From NCBI RefSeq assembly GCF_004027225.2, contig NC_044277.2, positions 35,124,812-35,188,811 on the forward strand: DNA of 64,000 nt. The letters are read 5' to 3'. The translations under genes were made by a program, and so were the position numbers. Of the stretch, positions 19,991-63,500 are shown in pieces; positions within the stretch are counted from its first letter, which is position 1, and each line of letters begins with the position of its first letter. This stretch comes from Strigops habroptila. Lineage: Eukaryota > Chordata > Aves > Psittaciformes > Psittacidae. The notes under the pieces were generated by a model. The model was not told where the DNA came from, searched no databases, and worked only from the letters and a program-made list of their open reading frames with translations.

Positions 19991-21479
19991 TCAGTTTTCA
20001 CTTGTCTAATGTTTCACTGTTATAACATTAATTTCAAAAGAATTAAGATTTGATACATTATTTTCCCCAACATTCTCAATTTTTAACTGACCTTCATGCA
20101 ATATGGATAGCATTTCTCTTAGCTAGGTCTTGGTAAAAAATGAGATGATTTAGATATTGAAACTTATCTTTTACTCATCAGTGTCTTAGCAAACTTCTCT
20201 CAAATCAAGACATTTAACAGAATATATTTATGAACAAAAAACACAGAACATTGAGTAACAGACAAAAATAAGTTGTTATTTACAAGTAATATATATAATA
20301 AAACTACTACTGTGATAGGCATTTATACACTGTAACTGCAGTCAATTTTTGCATTGTTTAAAAAAATTTCCTTAAACAGAAATTGTTCAGTTATCAGTTT
20401 GTCCATACACGTGTATGTTATGAGAAATACAACAGCTTTTCACATTTTTAAAATTATCAGCGTAATTTACATTTCCCCCCCCCCCCCCCAATATCAAGTG
20501 AAGATTTTAAAATGGTGCAAACTGGAACACAAAGACAAGTAGCTATGACCGTTGAAATACAATCAATTTGGGACATATTAGTGTTTCGAACTGTAAATCT
20601 GTGAGAAAAATCCCTAGTATTTGGCATGGTCCCCTCACCACCCACCCCCGAAAGGTCAAAGCAAGATAGCCTTTTAAAGTAACAGTGATTATTGCATATT
20701 AGATCTTTGGAAAAGCAGAGTTTTAACCAAGAATATTTTTAATGTAGTTGAAATATAGATGTATTTACCTCAGGGAGGAAAGAAGAGTAGAACACATGAT
20801 CAGTAATATTATCGAATCAATCCAGTTAATTTTTTCCATCCTTGCTTTGAGTTATCCCCTATACCTTAGATAATCCAGTGGAGTGAATGGTATTTCAGCA
20901 AGTGCAAGAGCAACAATCCAGTTTTACATGACCGCCTTTTCATTCTCTAGAAGTCCTTTAAGAATCTGGGTCTTAACTTCTATTAACCCCACATTTAAGT
21001 GCTGACAGGTAAATTAACATATATTTCGAACTGATGTAATAGGGAAAACGTTTACCTTTCTTAAACCAGGATATACAAAAGACAATTTGCATAGTTACAA
21101 TTCAAGCACAAATAGGTACAAAAGCATTTATAAATTTACTAAATTTGCTGCTGTTTGTGCCAGGCAAATCTTAGACAGGTATGAATGTAAACTTGGAAGG
21201 GACTGAGGAGAACAGTCAGTGTTTTTTGCTTAAAATATATGTAGAGAATGCTTTTTAAAGGTTTTAAAAAATATTTTCTGCAGCAGGAACAAACAGTTCA
21301 AACCCCAAAGAAAGCCATCCAAAATGCCCAAATTCCTCCTATACAGCAGAGAAAGTTTGTTCATAGGTTTCAAACCTACATACAAAACGAGGCACTAGTT
21401 ACGCTATTTTGGAATGTGTCCATAACCCTAACATTTCAGCTCACCCCAAGACTTCCAAAACACCATGGCTTCTAACTTC
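19990..21479 (-). other. SGK3: Probable SGK3 3' UTR
   Basis: AT-rich sequence directly downstream of the SGK3 stop codon with no other gene. An ATTAAA signal on the minus strand lies near 20,740 and AATAAA near 19,661, so the true end is not fixed. The low limit given is arbitrary. Confidence 0.4.
20475..20489. repeat. C15 homopolymer
   Basis: Fifteen consecutive C on the + strand, which would be a G15 run in an SGK3 transcript if the 3' UTR reaches this far. The length may vary or be mis-assembled. Confidence 0.9.
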
Positions 21480-49615
<28,136 letters not shown>

Positions 49616-49637
49616 TGTATATGTTCTTTTGAGGAAT

Positions 49638-52600
49638 CTGTTACAGGACCCTGCCTCAGGCGTTGCAATCAGAAGGTATCTTCAACGGTATTGATCCAAG
49701 ATACACAGTTTTCTTGAGAAAATGTGAATTCCATCATGTAATCTTAAAGTGAACACAAAAGTAAAGTTAAATACAGGAACACTTAACTCACAGTGCTAAA
49801 ACCTGTGTGACAAGAACTGTTCCTGGTAGGAAACGCACTTTAATATGCACATATACGGTCATAACCATTATTAGTTTGCAAACAGTTTCATGCTTGTGGT
49901 CCTTCGCTGTTTCACTGAAATAATTCACATTCTCTGGAGACAGAAGTGAACCCTCTCTCCCCCCCAAAAAAATAAGTATCACTGAGTTGTGCAGACATAC
50001 TAGAAACTGATCTGGGCCTACTACAGACAATACTCTGAAGGAACAAAGATAGAGCACAGAAAAATAATTAAAGATGACAACCTGGTATCAACCTCTGAGA
50101 AAAGTCACGAACACGTACATTCAGAACAGTTTACCTCCAAAACAAAGGTTTTCAACTGCAGAAGCCTGTACCAGAGGGCATTTCAGATTTGTCAGAACAT
50201 GCTGAGTGTATTTAATTATCACATCAGAGATGAAAGACGACATGAGAAAAAAATCATTTATTCACGTGAATTTTAGAGAGGGACACAGCACCATGCGTCT
50301 GCCTGAGTATTTACCTCCTCTGCCCTCTCTTCCTCCATACTTGCCATACTCCATTCCCTTTAGTAGAAGTTAAAGCTCACTTCCTTGCAGAACTTGAAAA
50401 AGGCACAAGCAGAGGATAAAGCCATCGAAAAGGCAGAGAGCTCAGTATTAACTAGATGCCCCTTCACTCACTGAGCTACACACCTGCCTCAAGTACTAGC
50501 AAATTGTTTACTGGACCCCAGTGCGAACAACAGGAACTTCAGCATTGCCTAAGAGCAGCCAAAATTAACACTACGTAGCTGCAACCCTCTGCTCAGACAT
50601 GCACGGCCATCTGAAATGTTTCAGCGAGTGCAGCTCAGCTTTTGGAACACTTCTGTGTCTGACCAAGTTACAAACATGAGAGAAGTTTTTTAGAAAGAGA
50701 AGACCTCAGTTCTCTTCAAAACACCCAGAGGAAAGGAGTGCCCAGTTCAACATTTAACTATTTTCTTAAAACAGGGAAGTATAAAACTGAACTGTGTATT
50801 TCGTATCATAAATTTCCAAAAAGCACAGACTAATCCAACGTAATTCTGCTGCTAGAGAGACACCCATATTTACGTTGGCACGAAGGCCAAAGCCCCTGGA
50901 ATACAGTGTAAAGATTTGTTCTTGATACCCAACTAGTCTCGGTCAATCAATTGACTATTTTTCTTGTTCTTAAAAGTCAGATCATGTCTCTGGTTCAGAC
51001 TTCATGTTGTTATTCCTCCTCTGGCCATTAAAAATTTAGTAATTTTCAAAGATCTGGTGACTTTAAGCAAAACAGTGTTTGAAACCACGGTAATCACAGC
51101 TAAGTACTAGATCGTTCATACTGCAACATATTCACAGAATTATTACATCTGCATTTACTTTGATTGTTCCCTACTTCACTGATTAGGTAACTATAGGGTT
51201 GAGCAGGGTTAAACACACACACACCCACCCGCCCCCCTTTATTTGACTATAACACAGCTCAAAGCCAGTTACACAGACCTTAAGTTCCAAATTGGTTTCT
51301 CTTTTCCTGTGGCAAATGATGGTTAAAGGCTTTATTACAACAAGGCACAGTTCCCATTTTCCACATTTTTCTATTGGCATGGGATTAAGACTGTTCTTCA
51401 CCCATTGCCACACACTTAAATTAAGATTTAAAGGTTAACTGTGCTCTTCTCCATCATAAGAGGTTCACTAAAACAGTCAATAGGCATCACTTTCATAAGT
51501 GTTTCACAAAGCTTAGACTTTACTAAGCACTTACGTCAACCTTTAGCCATTTCAGGTCCAGCGCCAGGAGCTGAGCACAGGTCCCTGTGTTTTATCTGTC
51601 CTCCTGCTCATCACAGAAAAACAAGTAAAGCTTTAAAACAGATTAGGTGTTCCCTGAGTAATATCACTCGCTGTCTTTCTCCTCTTGCAAAGTGACATTC
51701 TTTACAAAGGTTCCTAACATGTCTGCATTCATTCTCACAACATAGGATGTACTTCACTTTTTATTCTTAGTGTCATAGTTTTAAATACCAGTACGGGAAC
51801 AGTATGGATTACATGATGTAGTCCAAAGAAGATCACTTGGAAGACTAAGCTTTAATCCAGATCTGAAGTTGAAAGATCTACAGAAAACAAAAGGAGGAAG
51901 TGTCACCCAGATTAATTCAGGAAGAGTTTATTCATCTTACAGGGGAGAAGAACAATAAACCATCTGACAAGCTGAAACTGCAATATTCATATTTCTTTCT
52001 TTAAGCTGCCTCAAAGATCACCGGCTGTGATATTTTCTTTCCCCAAGGCATCTCCTTTGAGTTTTGCTTGCATCAACAACACTCTGCTGACCCAACAAAC
52101 TTGGAAGAAATGCATTTCCAGTTTGCCAGAACATCCAACCTTTCTTTTAATTTTTACTTGCCATGAGCATATCAGCTCTTGAGAGCTTCTTATACCTGAA
52201 CTGTAGGTCTGACTGTAGAAATGGGGATAGATTTGCCTTAGTCTTTGCTGTGCTGTAGTTTAGGAGCAGTGGTTTACTGTGTGAAGTAATAACAGACAGC
52301 AAACAGTAGAGACGTATTTTCAACCACAGCATCAAAAGCACAAACTGCAGTGTCTTGAGGGCTGCCAGACAGGAGTGAATTAAACAGACCCTTGCCAGCT
52401 GAGAAGTCTCTGCCTCTGGTTATAGCTTTTCCTCTAACTAAAACTAAGTAGCCGTTGGCCTCAACTTTGGTAACAGGCAGACAGGAGAAGAAACTTCAGA
52501 AACCAGGTAGCAAAATAAATCCCCTTAAACCATACTTGGTCACTAGTTAAAGAGTATGAAGACAGGGTAACACCAAGACCAGTGTTGCTCAGAAACAGCT

Positions 52601-55600
52601 ATTGCTTTTAAGTTGCTGCAGTATCTAGGCCTGGAACAGGGGAAAGCACAAATAATTGCTTTAGAGGAGAACAAAAGTTACGCATCCTCCTGGAACAGTT
52701 TCAAGCCTGTCAACAGCTACACTGCCCATTCTCTCCATGGTGCTGTCAAAAAGCGAGCAGTATTTTCACTGTTTCCTGCAGGAAGCCACAGCAATGTTAA
52801 ATTTCAGGCTGACCCTTGCCTCTGTTGAAGTAAGAGCACGGCAATAACAGAACCCTGACACTGTGAGACCTTATATAGGTCTACTATACCCACAAATAGA
52901 GAATTTTCTGAATGTCTGACAGCAAAATATTTTGTGCAACTCTGTAATAGCTACATGCAACAGGCAAACATTGCATAATTTAGGGACAAGCGGCAACCTC
53001 CTTTTAGTCCTTTCTACATAAACTAGGATAAAACTGCATTAGAAAAGGTTTCTAAAGTTTAATCAGATTGTTTTATTCTGCACCGAAACATTTTCTTTTC
53101 TTTATTAAATTGTAATGGCCTGAAGATGACACCATCGTGTAACAAAAACTTGCGCTCTGGGTGCTCATGTGTCAATCTCTGCCAAAAATGTTCAAAACTA
53201 GATCAGGAAGCTGTGCTCTCACCAGCTGCAGCCAAATTGCCTTAAACGCCTCTGAGGCCAGTGCAAATCAGCTATCATACTCTGACTCTGAGTAACACAA
53301 GGGAAGCAGAGACAGGAACAGTCAAAAACCCTAAAAGACAGTCTCCCTGCAAACATGCCTGGAAGAATCACCAGGACCCATACGCACCCACTGGAACAGA
53401 ACAGGCATTTCCCTATACACTAATCATCTGCCTCAAACCAGCTGCTAAAAATCCCACCTGAATGTGATTCCAATTACAAAAGAAACCTGCATATAAAGAA
53501 ACAGAAAGCAAGATATAGGAGCCTGTCTTATTGTTCTCTATAAACTTTATTTCCTCTTACTCTAGAGAAAGTATCATCTTTGGCATATTTTTCATCACTT
53601 CCTCAGTCTTCTTCACAATTATCCTGACAATGATTCAACATATCACTGGACATTAGACAATCTTTGAGAAAGCCCAGAAAAGCAACTTTTCTTCAACCTC
53701 TGTATGGTGAAATAGAGTATCCCACTCTTTTGTTACCAGAGAAGCATCCAATACACAGGAAATAGGAGACAAGATATTCAGAATCCAATGAAACAGAAAC
53801 ACTGAATGAGGAGAGCCAGGGACTGGAAGAGAAGTCACTTGCTTCAGAAAGAGACAAAAGCAAAACACAGATTGCGTATCTGTAAAGGGAGATGAATGGC
53901 CAGAAGCTGTTGAATAACTAGGTTCTGAAGAACACAGGTTTCACACAGGCCACATACATATGACACTTAATACAAGAACACTAAACACCAGCACAGACCT
54001 CTAGAAATATTCCATCTTAAGAAAAACCAAAATACTCTGGCCAATCCTTGGCTTATCTCTACACTCCCTTCTAACTACAGTTTGAGGAGAATTGAGAATT
54101 CAGCCACTGGTATAAAGGAAAAAGCCTGCTCCCTGTTTACACACCCACCCACTACCTTGCATTTCTTAAAAATCTCTAGTAGCACCACTGTGGAAAGCAA
54201 ACCACTATGGTGCAGCAGTGTGGGCAAAGTCCCAGCCAACTGATTCTTTCTACTTGTAGAAAATGATAGCAGGTAAAGTGAAAACTCAACCAAGGGTAAG
54301 AAATGAGTAACTCCTCTTCTTCTTGTCTCTATCAAACTTACTTTGGAGCAGTCATGCAAACATTTCCTTCCCACGATTCTACTGCACCCAAGAGCATCCC
54401 TTCTGCCCCACCTCCCAAAATGAGCTCCAGTAAATCACTCTAACTGGCACATAACAAGATTTGTGGCTTGGACTGGCTCTATTTGCATTCATGTTTATTA
54501 CATGACAGAACACAGGTTCTTTGCTGTGGTAAGCAAACCCCCAAGTAATAGAATGGGTCTAAAGAACAAATACTGCCAATAAGAGGCAGCTGCCTTTCAA
54601 TCCTGAACACAGGCCCATCATAATTTCATCTTTAGCCTTTGTCCACAGTTATCTGGAAAGGTCACTATGTGCCTCAGACTGTACGACTTACACAAACAGC
54701 AGAGCACATGGGTTTAAAAAATGAAGTTTGCATTACACTTGTTACCTGCACATTTCCTGGCATGCTTCCTCAGCCTTCCTACACACCAGGACCAATGACA
54801 TTTAAATATAGATGCCTAAGGATGCAGAGACGAAAAGCAGTAGCAACAGCACTGTGAACGACTTTCAAGAGGTCTTACAGACAGCTGATACCAGCCACTT
54901 GCAGCATGGTCAATTCTACATAAGAGGGCAGTCAGACTTCAGTAAACACAAAGCAAATAATCCCAGCCTCGTTTTGCCCCTTGGTGAAAACTAAGGGAGA
55001 GAATGCCAAATTTCATTTCCACATATACTGCCCATTTTTTTACATGACCTTCAACAAAAGTCACCAACTATCCTCCCTCTGTCTCACTACATAAACACAG
55101 CAGAATCCTGATCTATTTAAGATTGATGTTTACTGCTAATGCATCGAACATGGACAGTTACTGGATTTTATGTACTATAATTGGCAAAAGAGTAAAATCC
55201 GTTCAAGAGAATATATCTGGATTCTAAAATAATGAAATATGTAAATCCAAGCTACAGTTCACAATTCAGAAAACACACTTCTGAAGTCTGTGCTCTACAG
55301 AATTCACACTGCCTTGAACCACAAAGCTGTTGGATAATGAAAAGCAACAACTTAAATATTGGAATATAAAAGGCAAGTAAGAGAAAGAGCCTTCAGCAAC
55401 ATCCAAACTGCATGCCCAGTCCACTGCCACTTGATTCCTCACATTACATCAGTGCGACCACAGTTAGTCTTTCATGTCCATTCTTCAAGGACAGTTTACA
55501 AACTCCTGCAGGCAAAAGCATACGCTGACCTCTCACCTATTTCAGTGCTGCACAGAGAGCAAGTAAGAAGGTGTTTCAATTCTGTAAGGATTCAGAGCAC

Positions 55601-56690
55601 AGTTGTTTATGCATGTAGAACAGAATTTGGTGCAATAACGTCAGATGTGGTGAGGCTGTAATTTACAATCACAGGTGGGAATCAAGGTTGGAAAGCAATT
55701 TTACCACAATCCATCATCATCATCATCACATAACCACTAGCGCCTACTTCTTCAGCTTTCAAGTTGTCAAGGGGGTTAAAACAACCAGTAATTCTCATTG
55801 ACATGTACAAGTTAAACACGCTGTATTTCTGACCTAAACCAGCATCTCAAAATATCTTTTAAGAAATAGGTCAGCTTTCCAGCCTTATTAGAAATACCAT
55901 GTATGGAGACTGCCTTGACAACATTAACAGTGAACTTTCCAAAATGCTTTCCAAGAGCTAATAACATTTTTTCCTGAAATCTAAAGAACCTTAAAACCTT
56001 CAGAAAAAACACTCCTCCACACACGCGTTCCTTTTTTATCATTAGTTCATATTGCAATCATTGAAGAGATTGACGTGCACACGAGGACTTTAACAAAATA
56101 CAAACTTAAAAAAATCAGAACCGTATTTAGACACCCAGACTGAAACACCACCAACATTTAAAGAACGCAAAATAGAGTAACAACAGCCTTTAAGAATACA
56201 GACTCATTCTGCATGAGCCTATAAACAGAATTTGGGACTATGTTTGAAAAGAGTTGTAAAAAAAAAAAGAACAAACCCCACTCAGCTACAAGAGTACTGC
56301 AGCAAGTGATTTTCACAGGAACCTTCAGTGCCAAGTAACTGGAAGAACCGTAACGGCATGCAAGTGACATTACTGTCTTGAAACGAAATGCACTGCCAGC
56401 ACAAAAACGTATCTTAAGTTTAAATGGGATTAAGAAATGAACATTCCACATTGCAAAATTACTGCACGTCCAGAAGCAGGACAGTTACACCTCTAAGAGC
56501 TGCTAGAGGAGGAAAATTCACACAAATACTAAGAAAGACGAGCTGTCAGAACAATTTTATCCTTAACGCTTTAAAACTGCTTTTTAGTTAACCTCTACAC
56601 AGTTAAACTCTTCAAGGGTACCTGAATCCCTGCAAGACCCTGCCTAAAAAGCTTTACTTTTTCAGGACGAGACCTCAGCGGTATTCTCCC
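49638..56690 (-). other. SGK3: SGK3 5' intron(s), 7 kb
   Basis: Between the start-codon exon and the CpG-island promoter. I see no coding exon; further non-coding SGK3 exons could be hidden here. A short (CAT)n microsatellite lies at 55,712-55,728 and a CA/CCCACC-type tract near 51,212-51,236. Open frames in the region are short and unconserved by eye. Confidence 0.6.
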
Positions 56691-57560
56691 TCAGGTTCGC
56701 CGCGCTCTTTCAAAACACCGGTTACTACTGCGAGCCACCCGGAGGAAGAGGAGCAAACGCCGTGCAGGTAACACCCGGGGCATGCCCTTTCGCCCAGCGA
56801 CTACCAGAGCAGCGCCGCCACTACACCGCACCCGCACCTACCTCCTCGCAAGCGAGGCCACCGGCTCCGCTGCCCGCGGCGCGGCTCGGGAGCGGCCCCA
56901 CGCTGCTCACCGCCACCCAACAACCGCGCCTCGGCTCCCTGCTCTCTAGGAAGTTACTACTCTCTCACATCCCCGGCCCGGCGGCGCCGCGCTGCTGCGG
57001 CTGCCCCCGCCGGATCCCGCTGCCGCCGCTCCCCGGCGCGGCCATCTCCTGCCGCGCGCCCAGAACCCCGCCGGCTAGCGCACACGCGGCCTCAGCGGTG
57101 GAAAAGACAAGCGAGAGGCGGCTCCACCGAGGGCAGGAGGCGGAGAGAGGGCCGGGAGCGGGGCCGCCACCGCGGGGAGCGCGCCCGGCGGGCCCCCGTG
57201 CCTCACGGCAACGGCTCCCCGCTCCCTCCCTCCCTCCGCCCGCTCACGCACCCCGCACGTGCGGCCGTCGCTCCGGAGGGCGGGCGAGAGGAGCCGACGT
57301 TTAACCCCCAGTTAACTGCCTCCAGCGGGGAGGGGAGGCACCGAGCGCCGGGCCCAGCCCCACAGCGCCGGGAGGAGGCGAACGAACGCGGCGCGGCGCG
57401 GCCCAGCCCACTCACGGACGCGCCCGCGGGGCCAGCGCCCGGCCGCGGCCGCCCCCGCGGCGCCAGGCTGCGGCCCGGCTCTCCGCCCACCGCCCCAGGG
57501 CCCACCGCGGGGCCCAGGCACCGTCCTGCCCCGGGCTGTTGGCCGAGGTGACCTCCCCAC
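56690..57560 (-). promoter_or_regulatory. SGK3: CpG-island promoter and first exon of SGK3
   Basis: The strongest GC- and CpG-dense block in the window, upstream of SGK3. Several minus-strand donors could end a non-coding first exon: GTGAGT at + strand 57,415-57,410, GTAGGT near 56,840 and GTGAGC near 56,907. No TATA box is evident, as is usual for such promoters. Long frames on both strands here (such as 56,762-57,304 on the + strand) are Pro/Arg/Ala-rich by-products of GC content. The island might also serve a divergent + strand transcript, but none is supported. Confidence 0.65.
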
Positions 57561-57564
57561 ACAC

Positions 57565-60500
57565 ACCTCCCTCGTAATGAAAAGTTTTAAATTTCCTCTA
57601 AAATGAGTTTTAAATCCCGCCCCGCGGCCCCTGGGGGATGCTCCCGCTTCTGCTGGGCGGCTCCCCACAGAAACTCTGGAAAAGGCAGTAGCGCAGCCGC
57701 GGCCAAGCTGCCCCTCTGGTAAAAATAGTCTAAAAAGCCACCCAAAACAAAACCCTGCGCACAAAAGGGGGTTTCAGTTTTAACTCTTCGGTGCGTTCAG
57801 GGGTGCCCGCAATCCACTGGCAAGGCTGTCAGTAAACCAACCAGCTGCTGTAATGAAAGCTCTCCCCTTCTGTATGTGCAGAAGGAATTAGCAGAAAAAT
57901 TAGAGAGGTCTGTATAATGCCTAGCACTTTTTAGGGCACTGTTTCTGCACGCTCTGAAATGGGAGGGTAAGTTTCAATACCCCAGTTAAAATGCAACTAG
58001 TCCTCTTAAAACAACGTGTAACTTGGTAAGGTTTTCCTGAGCAGATTGAGGCCATAAAACAGTTATAAAAATACAAGTTCCAGGGGGAAAAAAAAGGTCT
58101 TTCAACACCGGTATCACTTCCACTTTATTTCACTAACTAGATCTAGAAGCCAGGAGTGAGCATGGGTTCAGTTTAACAGAGCAGGCCACTGCACCCAGTG
58201 AGTTAAAACCTCCTGTCTACTGCAGGTCTGCTATGGTCTCTGAACACGTAGGTTCATCATTCATACAAAACTTAAGAGGAAAACAGTATCTAATGCAAAT
58301 GGTAATGCTCAGGATGAGGTAAAAGTCTATGCCATTTTAGCTTCCTCCATATAAATACCTGAAATGATTCTCAGGATTTCCACTGCTGTGTAAAGAAGGA
58401 GCAAGTATGAAAACACCATATCCCATTCCACTGTTTTAACTGATGTAACACCCAAGTGCCCCCAAAACCCCACAGGTTTTCATCAGAAAATTGTTCTATT
58501 GATTATGGAGAAGCCCCATGTTCTACAAGCCTGTCTTCACAAGACTTGCATTAGGGCCTGACGAGACATGACTATGCTTATTTCAACAGTCACAGGTATT
58601 GGCAAGTATCTGGCAAGCAGTAATTTGGGAGATCCTGTTTCTGAACGCTCCTGCTGCAGAAGTTTTCCTGACTCGTGTCAGGCACTGACAGTGATCCAAG
58701 CACTCTCCCAGAACAAACCAGAGAAGCAGCCTATTTAAAATACGTCAGTGTTTGGATTAGCGTGTTGTAACTGAGCACCCACAGGCTACAAGTCAACTGC
58801 ATCATAAGCTTCCATTTCAGTAGAGCCCGCACAGAAAAACATGAAGAATTTTCCCATCCTAACCTGCCTTTCATGATTTTGGAGTTCCGTATTTTTGTGT
58901 AGGCATTGCTAGATCCGGACACTCTGCATTATAGCAACAGCCTTCTCTTGCTTGTTCAGATTGGGCAAGGTATTTGCCTTACATTCACAGAGAGGTTTTA
59001 AAGAAACTTCGTTAGCACTTCTTGTGAAGCCCAGAGCAGAATGCTTTTGAACTTCAGTCAGAAGAACTTACTGGCAAATAATCAGGTAATATGTATTCAA
59101 GAGCTGTTTTACTTTACAGCTGTTTTGCAGCATCCTGTTCTGTCTGGCTGATAGTTTTCAGTTAATCATTCACTTGTCAGTAGATCAGCTGAATGGAGCC
59201 ACTGGACTCATTTACAGTTAGTAGAAGGGCCTCAACCCAGGAAAGCCAAGGTGATGACCCTGGCCTAGGAATAATTTAACTGTCTACCTGGCCACAGAGT
59301 GTAAGCCCTAAACCTCCTACCAAAGAGCGGCTATTTGTCCTTCCTCACAGTTAAAAACTCCCTGAAGACTGGGCTGTCAAATGGTTAATTTTAAGCAGTT
59401 CCTCCTGCTGTTCTGGAGCTGTGCTCAATCTTAACTAATCAGAGAGCAGCAGCGTGGTACCTATCCTTAAATTGATATTTGCCTGACTGAATTAGGAAGC
59501 ATGGTAATTTGCCTAGTGCATCATACTGTGCAAAACACTGCTAAGGTCCTAAAAAAATAAATCCTAATTTACAGATTTGCTTGATGAGCTTTTAAAGGAT
59601 AATGTTCTAATGTTAAGGTGGATACCTGGTGGTTTAACTGCATAGCACACACAGAAACACACAGAACTCAACTTGCCTTTTAACAGAAGTTAAAGGTCAG
59701 CATTTGCTCTGAGATTTTTGTACCCAGGAACTCCCTTGCATTCCCCATTTTTGTTTCCCAGGCAAGTAATACACACAAAGACTCTCGCTTCCTCTGCTTT
59801 GCAGTACTTCGCTTCTAAAGAATGTTAGAAATCCATGTACTGTGCTGTCATCCCAAATATTTAAAGACTTTGCTGAAGAATACCAATGACTGGGTAGTGG
59901 GGGTGGAAAAGAAGAAGAAAGGATAGAAATGAAGGACCCATCTCCAACCCGCTGCAAGTGCAAGAGGTCACAGAAATGCATGGTACCTTTGACATGTTTC
60001 TCCAAGTCTAGTATGATCAGGTAGCAACAATCTGAACAATTAGATTCTGGTTTTACTGGAAATATCCTTGAATTAGTATGAGAACCTTGTCCCTGACCAA
60101 AGATCGTAAGTCTAGTTTTACAACAGAAAGAGAACTATACAGACAAAGACACAGTATAGAATACATTACAAGACAAGGACAAGCAGGAATGCAAACGACT
60201 TGTTCAAACATAGCCAGGGGCTTTGCTGGCGAACACAGTTCCGTATGTATATTCTGTGATACTTTAATATATATTCAAGTATTCACACAACAAGCTCAGC
60301 CCAAACCACTTGACAAGCCTAGTCCAATATTTTTATTTATTGCTAAAACACTGGGTCAGTTGAGTAACACCTCAAAATCATTACCTCACTATCACCTTCG
60401 AACACCACAACACCACAGCTTTCCGTTTCAGTTCCTGCATCTTAAAGAGTATCTCGGCCTATCACTTTGAACACCAAGCTTTCTATCCTATTCCTCACAA

Positions 60501-63500
60501 TCAGGGACAACACAACCTCCTCGCCCCAAAACAGACCGTCAATAGTCATTACATTTGGACACTAGGATGAGATCGTGGTTTGGAATTAACAACTACCTCT
60601 TCTGTGACAGTATCCCACATACCAGCAACTGCAGTTAAACCACATGCACGTCTGTTTAAAGCCCTCCAAAAGGCATTAACATGACACTGCAATAGATAGG
60701 AAGTGATCTTTTAAAGTAATTATTGTTAGCCTTTAGCCTATAAACCCCTAAACTTAAGTCTTCACTCAGGAAACAACTGATGGCCATTGTAGTTAACTTT
60801 GCATGTGCCAATTGTTCTAATCAAAGAACCCAGCTCCCGGCAAGTTGTATCCACCTACATAGCACTGAGCAGTCTGAAGACATCACCCTTTGGAAAGCCT
60901 GAGGCAGCAATGGATGGGCCTCATAATGACGCAGCCACCACAACTCAGGGCAAATATTGTCTAACACCCGGGATTCTGGCAGTCTCAAAGACCCCATAAA
61001 ATGTATGAAGACAGATATTCACCCACCCTTTTCTATCAGTTACTCTCACACCGCTTCCCAGACTCTTGTTTGGAGGCTAATTAATCCATGTTCATACTCT
61101 ACTGCCTGCTTATGAACAGGACTTTGAAGAGGCTTCGGAATGGGCCAGCTGGGACCAGGCATTCAGCACTGTGAAGCATGACACCCAAGAGGCATGTATT
61201 GGAGAAAACGGTCTTCTGGTAGACTCCATGGACACATGAGGTTACCAGAAAGCATGGGCTACCAAGGACAAAACCAAGTAAGAGACAAGAGTCAGTGGGA
61301 AAGTGATCTAGCTGGAAGCCTGAGGGTTAAAACTGTGCAAGAAATGCCAGCTGGACAAGATTTAAACCTCACAGTGCACATGCAAGCAACAGTGTCACCA
61401 GGTAACCGTTCTTTACCAAAGCTGGTTTTGTAACACTTAATGCATGTATGCATATTAATAGCTTTCATTTAACTCATTTTCACGGTTGTGTGCCTGTGCT
61501 TATTAGAGAAGTCTGAATAATGGTTCAGTTTTATATGAGCTGCACAGGGGAAATGTTTTTTTTCTGTACTTCGTTTTGTATGCTACATCAACTACAAAAT
61601 GTCTTCAGATTACAGAGACAGTCTTTCAATTTGAAGAAATGAAATGCATACTTGAAAGACCAATTCATTGCAAACATATACTTCAACCCCTTCTCCCAAA
61701 CAAACCAACCCACCCACCCAAAACTACTACAAGCCACCTAAACAAGTATGAGTGAAAGATTCAGTATAATCTCTTGACAAATCATAAGAACTTAGCAAGT
61801 AAAATGAGGCTTCCCAACCCTGAACAACATTCACAGTGAACTGACAGTTTTCCAGCACTCCAGACACAAAGAAGACGATCCATGTATTACAAGAAGAATG
61901 TCCTGGAGCACAGAGGCTGGTGAAGATCAAAACCAGGATCTGCAACACTACATGGACTCACACTTAGCGTAGCAAACACTACAGGCCAAAATAATGAAAA
62001 ACTATAAAACACCGTAATGAAGGGCATAATTTCACAAACATCACAGAGTATGCATAACATGAACCAGAAGAATGACAGGAGCACCACATCAAAGAAATTC
62101 TTCACAGAAGCTAAGAAGAAAACTGGTTTAAACCAATTGAAGCATATACTAAAGATGAACACTTGCACACAAGCAAGCATTATGCCAAAAGCAGCAGCAT
62201 CACAAGGAATTAAGGAAAAATAGATAAAGCTGAAAGATGAAAAAGGCGAGTTTATCCCTACCCAGGGTAACACGTATGACAAGTATGTTGTTGTGTATCT
62301 TGGAATGAAGATTCCCTGCCAGTGCTCTTCAGAGCAATTATGCTTTTTGTTAAAAATACATTAAGCTTTCAGCCTATTCAGCAGTGTACTTACATGCTGG
62401 GATGATGAAGCCAACATCTGAGTGTTTCTCTGGGCAAGAGTAACTGTAGTAAACAGCAAATAAAATACTCTCAATCACACGGAGAAGTCCCACTAGGGAG
62501 GAGTTCAGTGGCACCTCTCTTAAGTGTGTTGACATTTACAATGCTTACAGCACACGTATCTGATCCTTCCGAGAAGCAGTATCTGCACTCTGAATGTTCA
62601 GCAGACCTACATGGAACTTCTTAACATCTACAGCCTGGCCTGAACAGTAACTCTTACTTGTCTGCTGAGTATTCAGATCTCCAAAACAAATGCAAACAGT
62701 TCAGGTTCCACCTGGTACCACCTCCAGGCAGAAGAGGCATATCTGGAGAAAATTAGAGGTATGGCAGCTGTATGTACCTCAGACACAGCACAGATGTCCC
62801 TCATCAGGTTGATACCGACATATTCCATACCAGTTTCACATTTTAACCAAATACACAAATATTAGAGAACACACAGACATGCAAACCAATTTACCGTCAC
62901 AAGCATTAAATGGGTTTTTAAAAGATGGAAAACAAATTGAAAACATGAAGACATGTAAGGCCATAAGTTACTCTTTTTTCCTTTAATGTAAGAGTTTTGC
63001 TTGTCTACATTTTGTGATTAGTTGACGCCTCTGTATATTTTCATAAATGTATTTAGGAAAATTAATTCCTTTTGTACAACACTATGTTGTAACTAACAGC
63101 CCCCCTGGGTAATTTGATGTAGGCAAGCGATTTTTGGAAGAAACTGCATAAATGCATGGTAAAATTTCAAGATAAAAAAGCAGTATCAGGCAATGAATTA
63201 TCATATCTGCATTTTCAATACATGCATCTGTATTTCTCTCCCTTCATCCTCTTCAAGTTCTTTATTTCCCTCATGCATACATCAAAATGTATTATTATTG
63301 CTGTATCAATCATTTTGGAGTGGGGTTTTTTCCAGTTAGGGCAAGTTGAACAATGTATTTTGTTATAAAGCAAACAATATAAGATTAGTTTCTAAAAATT
63401 ACTTATGCAAGGCATTTGAAGTCAATGGTGAAGTGCACATGAACCGTCTGACAAAGCTCACTTCTGACCAAAACCCTGATGTTCACATCCTGTTCACTTA

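Noticed and set aside
56762-57764. Long Pro/Arg/Ala-rich open frames on both strands
   Set aside because: They overlap each other in several frames inside a CpG island, where stop codons are rare by composition, and match no family. Best read as the SGK3 promoter and non-coding exon.
61887-62282. 131-codon hydrophobic minus-strand frame that could look like a multi-pass membrane protein
   Set aside because: The hydrophobicity follows from an A-rich + strand (read as Phe/Leu/Ile on the minus strand). No family match, splice context or promoter supports it.
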